Assembly: GCF_013307225.1 (NCBI RefSeq)
Contig: NZ_CP028942.1
Span: 1,302,001-1,366,000 of the forward strand
Source: Polynucleobacter tropicus
Lineage (GTDB): Bacteria; Pseudomonadota; Gammaproteobacteria; Burkholderiales; Burkholderiaceae
Reading direction: 5' to 3'
Length of the DNA: 64,000 bases
Shown: piece by piece, positions 43,296 to 52,470 of the stretch
How positions within the stretch are numbered: the first letter of the stretch is position 1
Layout: every line of letters begins with the position of its first letter
Program-made: the position numbers and the translations under genes
The notes under the pieces: model-generated
What the model saw: only the letters and a program-made list of their open reading frames with translations
The model's database searches: none
Told to the model about the DNA's origin: nothing

Positions 43296-43799
43296 CTAAC
43301 CCCCGAGATAATCCGACTTGCCCACCTCTACACCGTTGTGACGCAAGATGTTGTATGCGGTCGTAATGTGAAAGTAGAAGTTCGGAATAATCCAGGTCAA
43401 CAGGTATTGATCGCCTACAAACTCAAAACTCCACTCTTTAATGGAAAACTTAATTTCCTTGGTTTCACTATCTTCAAGCTGAGCTGGAGTAATAGTCTTA
43501 GCAAAAGCAATGGTTTTTGCAACACGCTCTTGTAGCTGCTCAAACGTACTTTCATGATCATCGAATTTGGGCGGCTCAATACCTGCTAAGCGCGCCATGC
43601 CGTTTTTGACTTGGTCACAGGCAATTTGCACTTGCTTCGATAACGGGAACATATCTGGCGCGAGGCGATCGTTGACTAACACCGCGCCATCAATATTCTT
43701 TTCTTTAGCGAAAGCCTCACCTTTTTTCAAAATGTTGGAGAGATTTGTCAGCATCTTCACAAACTGTGGAATCGATGCTTGATACATTGACATTGCCAT
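43296..43799 (-). CDS. DUF1993 family protein
   Basis: A 167-residue protein of the DUF1993 family, small helical proteins with a DinB-like fold and unknown function. It shows the typical start (MYQASIPQFVKMLTNLSNIL, about residues 4-23), RLAPDMFPLSKQVQIACD, the FEQLQERVAKTI segment, and the C-terminal PNFYFHITTAYNILRHNGVEVGK region (in part). I chose the ATG at 43799; a GTG four codons upstream is possible. It follows the TPR-protein gene by 20 nt in the same direction. Confidence 0.85.
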   Translation of the reverse strand: MAMSMYQASIPQFVKMLTNLSNILKKGEAFAKEKNIDGAVLVNDRLAPDMFPLSKQVQIACDQVKNGMARLAGIEPPKFDDHESTFEQLQERVAKTIAFAKTITPAQLEDSETKEIKFSIKEWSFEFVGDQYLLTWIIPNFYFHITTAYNILRHNGVEVGKSDYLGG

Positions 43800-43819
43800 A
43801 TTGATTCTCACTCTCTTAA

Positions 43820-44638
43820 TTAAACATCACTCATAAAATCGCCACCACCGCTGTCATCCCATGAGCTAGCACCAGTGTCATCCCACGAACTCGCATCGCT
43901 CACACCAAAGTTCGGAGCATCTGGCGCAATGCCGCCGACTTGATTAAAACCATTATTCACATTTCCAGAATTAGCATGTTGACCACCACCCATTAAATGG
44001 CTGGCCAATGCTTCGCCTGCAACCATGCCAGCACCTAAAGCGGCGCCTGTTGCCAAGCTACCCATTAAGCCACTACCTGCGCTAGGTGCGCCAGGGTAAC
44101 CAGGAGGATAAGCGCCAGGAGCACCTGGGGCACCAGGATATGGGCCGTTTGCTGTCGGAGCGTTATAGACCTCTACCGGCTGTTGACGCTTTCTCATAAA
44201 GAACATAATTCCGAAGATCAAGATCGCAATCAGAATCCAAAACATTGGGCTAGTGAAGATAGAGCCTACGCCCGCATTCACATTTGTGTGGGCAGGCACT
44301 GTGCCAGCACGCAACTCTGCCTGTAAGCGCTGAACAGATTCAGGCTGAGCAAATGGCAATCCAGGCGCTAAGTTTTCTGCCTGAACAAATGCTTGGCGTG
44401 CAGCATCGATTTTGCCTTCACGCAAATACAACTCAGATGCAATGTAATGTGCCTTGGCGCTATTAGGATGGTTTTGCAATACCTCTTTCATCATGGTATC
44501 GGCTTTAGCCAATTGACCGGACTGAATGGCTTGAGAAACCTCTGGCAATGTTGCCTCGGCAAAAGCGAATGAGCTCGTTAGCAATAACGCACTGGCAAAC
44601 ACTGTCACCAACATCTTTATTACATTACGCATTTTCAT
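43820..44638 (-). CDS. exported/membrane TPR-containing protein with Gly-Pro-rich tail
   Basis: A protein of about 272 residues in four parts: a signal sequence or N-terminal anchor (ending near FAFAEATL), a short TPR-like helical region (ADTMMKEVLQNHPNSAKAHY and following helices, in part, about residues 38-100), a membrane segment (PMFWILIAILIFGIMFFM), and a cytoplasmic tail rich in Pro, Gly and Ala with a glycine-zipper-like ATGAALGAGMVAGEALA. The C-terminus has a duplicated ASSWDD motif and ends GGGDFMSDV. I chose the ATG at 44638 because AGGAG lies 5 nt upstream; the frame extends to 44662. It resembles small envelope proteins common in Burkholderiales, function unknown. Confidence 0.7.
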   Translation of the reverse strand: MKMRNVIKMLVTVFASALLLTSSFAFAEATLPEVSQAIQSGQLAKADTMMKEVLQNHPNSAKAHYIASELYLREGKIDAARQAFVQAENLAPGLPFAQPESVQRLQAELRAGTVPAHTNVNAGVGSIFTSPMFWILIAILIFGIMFFMRKRQQPVEVYNAPTANGPYPGAPGAPGAYPPGYPGAPSAGSGLMGSLATGAALGAGMVAGEALASHLMGGGQHANSGNVNNGFNQVGGIAPDAPNFGVSDASSWDDTGASSWDDSGGGDFMSDV

Positions 44639-44780
44639 TAAAACTCCTTGTAGGAAATTCATTGCGATTTTTATTATCGCTAGTTTGGGTATTTTTGCTA
44701 TCCCTTAGCTATATGAGGGCTTTTTAGGGAAATTCAAGGTAGATAACCCTTTATTTTGAAAGTGTTTTCCTGATACAATC

Positions 44781-44796
44781 ATAACAAATTTGTTAT
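44781..44796. promoter_or_regulatory. 16-bp perfect palindrome, probable antitoxin operator
   Basis: ATAACAAATTTGTTAT is fully self-complementary and lies 10 bp before the toxin-remnant start, the usual place for an operator bound by a HigA-type antitoxin. Confidence 0.65.
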
Positions 44797-44806
44797 CATT
44801 TACTTG

Positions 44807-44872
44807 ATGACTTATTCCATTATTTATTTCAACCAAGAGGTACAAGAAGAGGTAAGTGGACGAGGGAACTGA
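44807..44872 (+). pseudogene. remnant of a HigB/RelE-type (Gp49-like) toxin gene
   Basis: A 21-codon frame (MTYSIIYFNQEVQEEVSGRGN) directly precedes the antitoxin gene, with 3 nt between its stop and the next start. The first 15 residues match the beta-strand and helix opening of HigB/Gp49-like toxins, which normally run about 100-120 residues. The rest, including the basic catalytic part, is missing, so an internal deletion has left the start joined to a short tail. It cannot be an active RNase. A role as a leader for antitoxin translation is possible. Confidence 0.5.
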
Positions 44873-44875
44873 ACA

Positions 44876-45184
44876 ATGCCAGTTAAAAAAACTAAGCCTT
44901 TAAGCCACAAACAACTTGTTGGAAAAATGTTAAAGAACCCCGCTGTCAAAGCAGAGTTCGATAAGTTGAACCGCGAAGAATTTGCCATTCTTGATGAGAT
45001 ACTAGCAGCCAGAAAAAAGGCTGGTCTCTCTCAAGCTGAAGTCGCCAAACGCATGGGCACTCAAGCGCCAGCGATTGCTAGACTAGAAAGCTCTTTAGCT
45101 AGCGGCAAGCACTCCCCCAGCCTTAATACACTTCGAAAATATGCAGCCGCTTTAGGCAAACGCATTGAGCTGCATTTAGTGTAA
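44876..45184 (+). CDS. HigA-like XRE antitoxin without an intact toxin
   Basis: A 102-residue XRE-family protein with a basic N-terminus (MPVKKTKPLSHKQL) and a C-terminal HTH: AARKKAGLSQAEVAKRMGTQAPAIARLE (in part, about residues 45-72) followed by SPSLNTLRKYAAALGKRIELHLV. This layout is typical of the antitoxins that follow Gp49/HigB-type toxins. It probably still binds the palindrome at 44781-44796. The upstream toxin frame is reduced to 21 codons. It could be kept as a stray regulator or as an antidote to related toxins. Confidence 0.82.
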   Translation: MPVKKTKPLSHKQLVGKMLKNPAVKAEFDKLNREEFAILDEILAARKKAGLSQAEVAKRMGTQAPAIARLESSLASGKHSPSLNTLRKYAAALGKRIELHLV

Positions 45185-45229
45185 TTATTAAAACTCACAA
45201 TCAAAGAGGAGGGAGGCGATCTCTATCAT

Positions 45230-48200
45230 TTAGATGGGGCCAACTATCTCGCCTGAAGATGAAATCAAATAGGCCTTATTAGGCTTGTCTTTGCGTATGC
45301 GTGTTAATTCTTTTTGGTAATTCTGTAGCTGCTCGCGATATTTCTCATACTTCTCACTACCTACCTGCGGAATAGTCAATTTGTAATCAAGTATGGCGAT
45401 ATGATCATCAAACTCAACCAATCGATCCATGCGATAACTCTTACCTTCTTCGCTGGCGATATCTAATTCATTCCAAGCAGCGATCCACTGACCGGAGGTG
45501 AGATAAGCTGTGAGCTCAGCAGAGTTGAAAACTGCTGTCACTCGCTCAATGAGTTTCCTAGCTTGCTCTTGATCCACCCCTAACCAATTCATTGCCTCTT
45601 GTTCACTGAGTACAGGTGGTTTATTTGGAGTGCTGGAGTCTGGCACTAGGAACTCTAGTAACTTATGGAAGTTTGTACCCTCCTCCAAGATTTCTGGGTC
45701 GGACTGCTCTTGAGCTTGCTCTAAGGATTTGACTGCAAGTTCTTTTGCAAACTCTCCACTCTCAATCCTGGAGAGAAGTTCTTTGTAATCTTTTTTAGCT
45801 TGATCCCATTCAATATCAAAGTGATCCATCGTAAATGGCACGCTACCAAGCTGCTCTTTAGCCCCGCTTGTCTGTAGGGTCACATCCTCAAGCTCAAGCG
45901 CATTGATATCTAAGGTTGGCAGCCCTGCAGCCAAGGCTCTGCCGTACCATGATTTCTCTTTAATCCCAGTATTGGAGTTACTTGCAACGCCGCTAATCCA
46001 TAAACCCTGCTTTGCCCTAGTCATTGCTACATAGAGCAAATTCCAGTTTTCATTTTCACTAACTACAGCTTCCTTTTTAAAGACCACGCTACGCTCACCT
46101 GTCAAGGTCTTAGCGGTATACAGGGACAAATGACTTGGGCTAGCCTCTTCTGGCGACCAATCCAAAAGAACGCCGCGATGAGGCGCCCTCCACTCCGTGT
46201 TGTTGGCATCGAGCATGAACACAAACGGCGCTTCCAATCCTTTGGCACCATGAATCGTCATTAAACGAACACGTCGATGTTGATCCTCTTCAGACATCTC
46301 GCTCTCTAAATCGACTTCACCGATGTTGTCATCGACCTCTGATTCAACATCACCCTCATCCGGCGTTTCATCATCGTCACCACGACGCATTGCATTAATC
46401 TCATCAATAAAACGACTCAAGCTAGGGTAGCGACCACCATCTTGATTCAACGCAAGCTCTAAGAAGGCATCCAAATTGGCTAGCACTTGAGCGCGAGCTA
46501 AGTTTTGGGCAGAAACCGCATATTTAATTCGCAAATCACTCTCGTGATAAATCAAATCCAACAAATCATGAACTGGCAATGCCTCCCCCAAGCTGCGCCA
46601 GCGCTCTAGATAGCGAGCCGCCTTCTGAATCACGGGGTTCTGACTTAGTTGTAGAGCGTCCCACCAGCTCGGAAGCTCATTAACTACACTCTTGGCAAGT
46701 TCTTGCATCTGCACTTCGGTAAAACCAAATATCGGACTACGCAACACTTGAGCTAAAGGCAAATCATGTCTTGGTGATACGAGTACCGTCAGTAGCGCAA
46801 TGAGGTCATCAACCTCCAGAGTATTGAGCAAGCCCCCTAGTCGAGAGCTGTCATAGGCAAGGCCCGCTTCACGTAAAGCCTTTTCGTATTGGGGTAAAAA
46901 TTCACGGCGCTTTACTAATAAGATAAAGTCACTACCCCTTGCTGGACGCCAAATGAGTTTTCCATCTTTTTTATCCATCACTTGGCGAGTGCTCAACAAA
47001 TGATGAATCAAACGACTAACAACTTTACCCTCTTCGTAGCGTTGCTGAACGGCAGTGGTTTGCCCCGCATCTTCTACAGGACCTTCGAGCGCGGTACCGA
47101 CACGAGTACCCACAACAGGTTCCTCCCTAGGAATTAAGGGCAATAGATAGGCTTCACCAATAGCCGAGTAATTTTGCTCTGGAAGTCCTTCTAATAATGG
47201 TTTCCAAGCGGTAGTTTGTTTTGCGAAGCGATAAGTATCAGGCAAAGACCCGGCCAAGAAAATATCATTCACAGCATTATTAATTGCATTCGCATTACGT
47301 CGTGTCTCGTTTTGATAAAGGGGAATTGCTCCCAGCTTTTGAACTAAAAAATCACGAGCGCTATCAAATAATCTGGGATCCGCACGACGGAAACGATAAA
47401 TCGACTGCTTGGGATCGCCAACAATGAAAACGCTTGGCATAGATCCGTCATCGCCATAACCAGCGAGCCACGAGCGTAATATCTGCCATTGCAAAGGATT
47501 GGTGTCCTGAAACTCATCAATCAAAATATGTTTGTATCGAGCATCCAACCTCGCTTGCAAATATGCTGCGTTGTCAGAACTTGCCATTAACTTACTAACG
47601 CCAATTTCTAAATCATCAAAGTCGCGTACCCGCATCGCTTCTTTGGTTTTTTCCATATGCGTGAGCATGGCTTCACTCATTGCAAACCATGCATCATTTA
47701 ATTGATGGATCAAATGCTCACCCTGCCAAATAAATAGGGCTTCATAGGCTTTAATCCAATCGTTGCGAATAGCAGTAATTTCAGCGGGATCTTGCCCAGC
47801 TTTCTCAAGATAAGTGCGCATTGGCACACTCATCTCTACAATATCTTTTAAAGGGGTGCGCTTTTGCGTTAAGAAATAACTTTCCCATTGATTGGCAATT
47901 TCCATCACCGATCTACCTGCCGCATGGTGAGCTATCACATCTAAAATAAATGGGGCTTTGTCTTTTTGAGTTTTAGTGCCATTACTAAAGCACTTGTACA
48001 TAACTTCTAAATTGGCCTTTGTTTGTGGTCGATTCCAAAAATCTTCTAGCGGATTTGAAGCACCCAATGTTGGAAGAAGTTTGTCAAGGCAATTTATAGG
48101 CTTAACACCTTGGGCATTGCAAATATCTTGAAAAAATGTCCATGCGCCTCTTTGCTTAAAGAGACTGTAATTGCCCATCAAGAATTTTTGAGTCTCAAAT

Positions 48201-48736
48201 GCGCCAAACTCTTCCAATAAGACGTCATAGTGTTTTTGCAATTCCGTTGGCAAATTACCCCACCAATCGGACATGCACTCCTCCTGCAAACGCTTGGCAT
48301 CTTCACGCAAACGAAAGCCTGGCTGTACTTCGGCAGATACGGGAGCCGCATCCAAAAGGCGGCCAAACCAACCATGAAAGGTATCAATTACTACCGCCTG
48401 GGGACTCGCCAATATCTTGAGATACAAAGAGCGAGCGATTGGAAGTAATGTATTGACATCCTCTTTGGCGACGCCTCGCTGCTCTAACTGATCAGCTAAA
48501 ACAGCATCATCACTACTTGAGAATTCTTCTAACAATTGAAATAGGCGGTCACGCATCTCCTGCGCAGCCTTGCGAGTAAATGTCAGAGCTAAGATTTCTT
48601 GTGGCTTCGCACCGGCTAACAGCAAGCGGATCATTCGAGAAACCAATAACCATGTTTTGCCACTGCCCGCACAGGCAGAAACAATTACTGATTTAGTGGG
48701 ATCACAGGCAATCTTGCTATCAAATCTCTCGCTCAC
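45230..48736 (-). CDS. addA: AddA-type helicase/nuclease, double-strand break repair
   Basis: A protein of about 1168 residues: UvrD-like SF1A helicase plus C-terminal PD-(D/E)XK nuclease, the AddA subunit of the AddAB end-resection complex that feeds RecA. Walker A is SACAGSGKTWLL at about 20-31, Walker B is LIDEFQDTNPLQW, motif VI is YVAMTRAKQGLW, and the nuclease core is AILDYK near the C-terminus. I chose the GTG at 48736, which overlaps the addB stop by 4 nt and has AAAGGGGA about 5 nt upstream; an ATG at 48781 is also in frame. The terminal frame IVGPI lies 45 nt from the HigA-like gene stop, convergent. Confidence 0.92.
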   Translation of the reverse strand: MSERFDSKIACDPTKSVIVSACAGSGKTWLLVSRMIRLLLAGAKPQEILALTFTRKAAQEMRDRLFQLLEEFSSSDDAVLADQLEQRGVAKEDVNTLLPIARSLYLKILASPQAVVIDTFHGWFGRLLDAAPVSAEVQPGFRLREDAKRLQEECMSDWWGNLPTELQKHYDVLLEEFGAFETQKFLMGNYSLFKQRGAWTFFQDICNAQGVKPINCLDKLLPTLGASNPLEDFWNRPQTKANLEVMYKCFSNGTKTQKDKAPFILDVIAHHAAGRSVMEIANQWESYFLTQKRTPLKDIVEMSVPMRTYLEKAGQDPAEITAIRNDWIKAYEALFIWQGEHLIHQLNDAWFAMSEAMLTHMEKTKEAMRVRDFDDLEIGVSKLMASSDNAAYLQARLDARYKHILIDEFQDTNPLQWQILRSWLAGYGDDGSMPSVFIVGDPKQSIYRFRRADPRLFDSARDFLVQKLGAIPLYQNETRRNANAINNAVNDIFLAGSLPDTYRFAKQTTAWKPLLEGLPEQNYSAIGEAYLLPLIPREEPVVGTRVGTALEGPVEDAGQTTAVQQRYEEGKVVSRLIHHLLSTRQVMDKKDGKLIWRPARGSDFILLVKRREFLPQYEKALREAGLAYDSSRLGGLLNTLEVDDLIALLTVLVSPRHDLPLAQVLRSPIFGFTEVQMQELAKSVVNELPSWWDALQLSQNPVIQKAARYLERWRSLGEALPVHDLLDLIYHESDLRIKYAVSAQNLARAQVLANLDAFLELALNQDGGRYPSLSRFIDEINAMRRGDDDETPDEGDVESEVDDNIGEVDLESEMSEEDQHRRVRLMTIHGAKGLEAPFVFMLDANNTEWRAPHRGVLLDWSPEEASPSHLSLYTAKTLTGERSVVFKKEAVVSENENWNLLYVAMTRAKQGLWISGVASNSNTGIKEKSWYGRALAAGLPTLDINALELEDVTLQTSGAKEQLGSVPFTMDHFDIEWDQAKKDYKELLSRIESGEFAKELAVKSLEQAQEQSDPEILEEGTNFHKLLEFLVPDSSTPNKPPVLSEQEAMNWLGVDQEQARKLIERVTAVFNSAELTAYLTSGQWIAAWNELDIASEEGKSYRMDRLVEFDDHIAILDYKLTIPQVGSEKYEKYREQLQNYQKELTRIRKDKPNKAYLISSSGEIVGPI

Positions 48737-51700
48737 CACATCCCCTTTCTGCAAACTCCCCGAGCATCGCAGTATTGGCAAACGCTATCTGGGGCAAAGG
48801 CTTTCATGGATTTGCGCGCCCATAGGTCATTTAAATCTTGAACAATCTGAGTGGAAAACTCTTCCATCAGCTCTGGCATATCCTCAACCAGATGAGCGCG
48901 TCCATTTTTTTTCTCATTCTCGGTGATTTTTGCCTTCAAGCTTACCCACTCAGCCTGTTCTACCTTTCGCCCCGGTAAACGTGTGGCAACTTGATTCTCA
49001 TTAGCACCCCGCGCATAAATTAATAGCTGCGGATCATTCAGAATATTTTTCGCACGATCAGCAATCTTCTTCATGTCTTGATTTTTATAGTCAATCACAG
49101 CGGCAATCGAGCCGTCCGATTCATGAATATCGAATCGATCGGCGCGCCCCGCGATACGAATCTCTCGCTCTACGCCATGGGGATCTTTTAAAGTGATTGC
49201 AAAGCCTACTGGTAGCTCAGCATCGTGATAGCGCCATCCTGCATTCTCTCGATTGATTTGCCAATCGATAAAACTAGGGATTTGCTTTTGCCAATCTCGC
49301 AAGGTTCCCAAGACTCTTGCATCACCAGCAATCAATCTCTCGAACTCTTTTTCCGAGAATTGAGTTAGATGTTCAATCATCCACTGACGCTTTGCCTCTT
49401 CACCTCCATGAATTGGTGAGTGCGATTTACTCTCCTCTGTCTTGAGAGCATGAAAAAAGTTCCTCAGAAGCGCATGCAGTATTTGTCCTGCCAATGAAGC
49501 ATCAAAACCTTCTTCAAATTCTTTTGCCTTTCGCAATCCTAATAAGCTACTGACATAGTAGCGATAAGGACAATCGCGCAAAGCCTTATAGGCGCTAGGG
49601 GAAATCGTCGTCGGAATCGCCAAATCTTGGTCTGGCTTAGCAATTGCCATCTGAATCGGCTGGGACTGCCCTTCATAGGACCTCAAGCTTGGCTCTGTTA
49701 CTTTTAGCGCACTCTTGCCAAGCGCTACTTGCAGGCGCGCAATCCAAGCCGAAGGTCTCAAAGGCTCGCCACTTTTGCTTTTGTTCTGCCATAACAAATC
49801 AACGTTTGGACATGAGACCAGGAGCTGGGATAAATCCCTTGCCTGTTGAATGTATTGCGCAGTAATCGTTGAAGACTTGAGATAGCGATTTAGCGCATCA
49901 GAAAAAAATAATGGCGGCTGGGAGAATGCTGGCAACTGTTGCTCATCACAGCCCACAAGTACTACCGCATCAAACTCGCGCAGCCGTGTTGAGCTGAGCG
50001 GCAAAATACTTAAAGTTGCTAACGAATCTTTTCCCGCCTCTTCGTATGAAGATTCTTCAATTACGGTTTTGAGAAGACTTAGCCACTCAGGCAAGCGCAT
50101 CTTCAAGTCACTATATGGTCCTGAGCCAAGATCAAATCGTTTAAGGGTTTCTAATAATTGCTGACCTGCGGCATCCTTTTCCAATCGGCCAGCCATGCCT
50201 GTTGTTTCAAGCTGAGATTGCAATATTTGATAGGCTTCTGAGCATGTAAATACTGGGTTTAGCCACCGTCCGTGCAATTGCCTGACAAACCGAATTAAAT
50301 CGATGAGCTGTTGATTGGGTGAACCCCCATGGGTCGCTGCATGGCTGTTTGCCTTCTCAATCGCAGCCATAAAAGTTTCCCAGCCAGACTTAGCCTGACT
50401 AGCCACCAGGATATCTTCTAGCTGCGCAAGCAACCCAACACAAGATTCAGGTGTCTTTTGCAGGCTGTGCGCAAGATCTAAATAGGGATTTTGTAAAAAC
50501 TCAAGCAAGATACTTGCGCTCGGCCCTTCTTTGGGTACACGCATTAACTCTAGGAGACTATCAAATGCAGCGGCCGCGCGAGTAGTGGATAGCTTCCATC
50601 CAGTTTCATCTCGCACACGCAATGCATTGCCTAAGCGACTTAATAATGCTCTGGCTCGGCGCGCAACTAAACGATCCTGTGCAACCAAGGCAATATTTTT
50701 CTTCCCTGCAATCAGGTGAGACTCAACGGATTTGATTGCAGCCCAAGCCAACTCTTCAAAACGCTTGGCAGAAATTAACCGCCAACCCTCATGCACACTC
50801 GAATCAATATTGCGTTGAATCTGCTGTTCATCTTCTGCATCAAGGCCAGCAACTTCTCCTGTGACGCCCTGACCTGCAAGCGCTTCCCACCATAAAGCAG
50901 CCCTGGTCCAATCAAGAGAAACACCTATCACCGGTGCCCATTGAGCGTACTCCGTTAAATAGCGATCAATGACTTCCTGATCAATTGGTTTTGGATCCGC
51001 AGTTTGAACCCATATAAATGGGCGGGGATTTGGGCTTGTATTTGGATTGTTATTTGAATTCTTGTATGTTGATTGCTCTTTGGCAGCTTGCAAGTGCACT
51101 GACATCGCTAGATGCTTGCGAATCACTGGATCACCTGCATTAGTGAGGTAACGCCAAAAAGCGAGTAGTACCGCCGCCTCTTCATCAACGACATTTTTAG
51201 ATAAGCCCACATAGGCTTTTGCGATAGCTTGATCTAAAACTAGCTCAACTTTCTTTAGCCATGCTTGAGTATCTAATGAATGTGTCTGCAGCAAGCCATT
51301 GAACTCATCTTGCAATTGAGGAACAACTAATTCTGATAATGCATCACATGCTTGAATCACTGCTTGAGCAAGACCCCATGCCCCCGCCTCACTCTCGGCT
51401 TTGAACCAAGCTTGCAATGTTTTGTGTTTGCGTAAATTTACAAATACCGAAAGCCAACGCTCTAAATCGGTTTGCTTTTTAGGAAACTTCCATGCGCCTG
51501 GCGCTGCCTCCAACCAATCTGTAAAGCTAATGACTTGGGGCAAGAATGCAATCTGAGGATCCAAGTTTTTGGGCCGGTGTTTTTCTAGGGCCGCCCTAAC
51601 TCCAATCAAAGGACCAGCAGTACTGAGCACTACGAGAGGACGAACTTTAGTTTGCACTGCACAATCCCAAATGCCTTTAGCTAACTGCTCAAGCGCAGTG

Positions 51701-51768
51701 GCATCAGGTGTAATTGCCCAAGCCTGTACTTGCTTTTGGTTAGAAATGGTTGGAAATGGCTGCGGCAT
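48733..51768 (-). CDS. addB: AddB-type nuclease subunit
   Basis: A 1011-residue partner of AddA. The N-terminal helicase-like part lacks a recognisable Walker A, as in many proteobacterial AddB proteins. The C-terminal PD-(D/E)XK nuclease reads GRADRFD with VIDYKN. Four cysteines around it, one in DCPYRYYV and three in VCQYCDARGVC at the C-terminus, match the Fe-S cluster that staples AddB-type nucleases. It precedes addA with a 4-nt coupling overlap and diverges from trxA across 132 bp. Confidence 0.9.
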   Translation of the reverse strand: MPQPFPTISNQKQVQAWAITPDATALEQLAKGIWDCAVQTKVRPLVVLSTAGPLIGVRAALEKHRPKNLDPQIAFLPQVISFTDWLEAAPGAWKFPKKQTDLERWLSVFVNLRKHKTLQAWFKAESEAGAWGLAQAVIQACDALSELVVPQLQDEFNGLLQTHSLDTQAWLKKVELVLDQAIAKAYVGLSKNVVDEEAAVLLAFWRYLTNAGDPVIRKHLAMSVHLQAAKEQSTYKNSNNNPNTSPNPRPFIWVQTADPKPIDQEVIDRYLTEYAQWAPVIGVSLDWTRAALWWEALAGQGVTGEVAGLDAEDEQQIQRNIDSSVHEGWRLISAKRFEELAWAAIKSVESHLIAGKKNIALVAQDRLVARRARALLSRLGNALRVRDETGWKLSTTRAAAAFDSLLELMRVPKEGPSASILLEFLQNPYLDLAHSLQKTPESCVGLLAQLEDILVASQAKSGWETFMAAIEKANSHAATHGGSPNQQLIDLIRFVRQLHGRWLNPVFTCSEAYQILQSQLETTGMAGRLEKDAAGQQLLETLKRFDLGSGPYSDLKMRLPEWLSLLKTVIEESSYEEAGKDSLATLSILPLSSTRLREFDAVVLVGCDEQQLPAFSQPPLFFSDALNRYLKSSTITAQYIQQARDLSQLLVSCPNVDLLWQNKSKSGEPLRPSAWIARLQVALGKSALKVTEPSLRSYEGQSQPIQMAIAKPDQDLAIPTTISPSAYKALRDCPYRYYVSSLLGLRKAKEFEEGFDASLAGQILHALLRNFFHALKTEESKSHSPIHGGEEAKRQWMIEHLTQFSEKEFERLIAGDARVLGTLRDWQKQIPSFIDWQINRENAGWRYHDAELPVGFAITLKDPHGVEREIRIAGRADRFDIHESDGSIAAVIDYKNQDMKKIADRAKNILNDPQLLIYARGANENQVATRLPGRKVEQAEWVSLKAKITENEKKNGRAHLVEDMPELMEEFSTQIVQDLNDLWARKSMKAFAPDSVCQYCDARGVCRKGMW

Positions 51769-51900
51769 TAAGCGGGGTTTTGAGTTTCAGATTGAAGGCT
51801 AATTTTGGGTTTTGAGCAGAATGTTTCGCTTATTGCTAATATAAGCGTTGTAGCGCTATAACTAAATACATCACCAAATACGCCCAAATAAGGAATTTTC

Positions 51901-52227
51901 ATGAGTGCCGGCATTAAATATGTAACTGACGCCTCTTTCGAACAAGACGTCCTCAAGTCCGATAAACCTGTTCTGCTCGACTTCTGGGCTGAATGGTGTG
52001 GTCCTTGCAAAATGATTGGCCCTATCCTGGAAGAGCTTTCCGGTGAGTACGGCGACAAGTTGCAAATAGCCAAAATGAATGTTGATGAGAACCAAGGGGT
52101 ACCTGCCCAGTTCAATATCCGCGGCATTCCAACCTTAATCCTATTTAAGAACGGCACTGTAGCTGCTCAAAAAGTAGGCGCTTTGGCCAAGTCCCAGTTG
52201 ACTGCATTTATTGATAGTCATCTGTAA
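51901..52227 (+). CDS. trxA: thioredoxin 1
   Basis: A classical 108-residue thioredoxin that reduces cytoplasmic protein disulfides. The active site WCGPC lies at residues 32-36, the cis-proline in RGIPTLILF, and the buried Asp in LLDFWAEW. Length and all blocks are standard. It is upstream of rho, an order shared with E. coli, but a hairpin terminator at 52239-52269 and a 243-bp gap suggest separate transcripts. Confidence 0.97.
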   Translation: MSAGIKYVTDASFEQDVLKSDKPVLLDFWAEWCGPCKMIGPILEELSGEYGDKLQIAKMNVDENQGVPAQFNIRGIPTLILFKNGTVAAQKVGALAKSQLTAFIDSHL

Positions 52228-52238
52228 ATAGTCCCGCA

Positions 52239-52269
52239 CCACAGGTTCAGGAGCTGAGCCTGTGGTTTT
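52239..52269 (+). terminator. rho-independent terminator after trxA
   Basis: A 12-bp stem (one G-T pair) between CCACAGGTTCAG and CTGAGCCTGTGG with a GAG loop, followed by TTTTAG. Confidence 0.85.
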
Positions 52270-52320
52270 AGTGTAGTATTTCGGTAATAGCAGTTCAGCG
52301 CATTTTTCAAAGTGCACCGC

Positions 52321-52400
52321 TTCCCCGTAATTTATCCCCATCTGTTTTTTACTTCCCCTTCTTTTAGCAAAACTTAAATTCTGTTTTTCTACATCTGTGT
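52321..52400 (+). promoter_or_regulatory. C-rich, G-poor rho leader, possible rut-like autoregulatory site
   Basis: By count, this 80-nt part of the 243-bp gap before rho holds 21 C and 6 G, with runs such as TTCCCC, ATCCCC and TTCCCCTTC. Rho loads on unstructured C-rich, G-poor RNA, and rho in E. coli is attenuated by its own product in the leader. A similar feedback is plausible here (inference). Confidence 0.35.
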
Positions 52401-52470
52401 GACATCGATCAGCACAGCTTCATTTCAAAATCAATTTGTTTAATACCCTTTTTTAACATCCGAGAACCAC

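Noticed and set aside
48199..48448. Plus-strand frames inside addA
   Set aside because: They are antisense shadows of the AddA reading frame with no start-site support.
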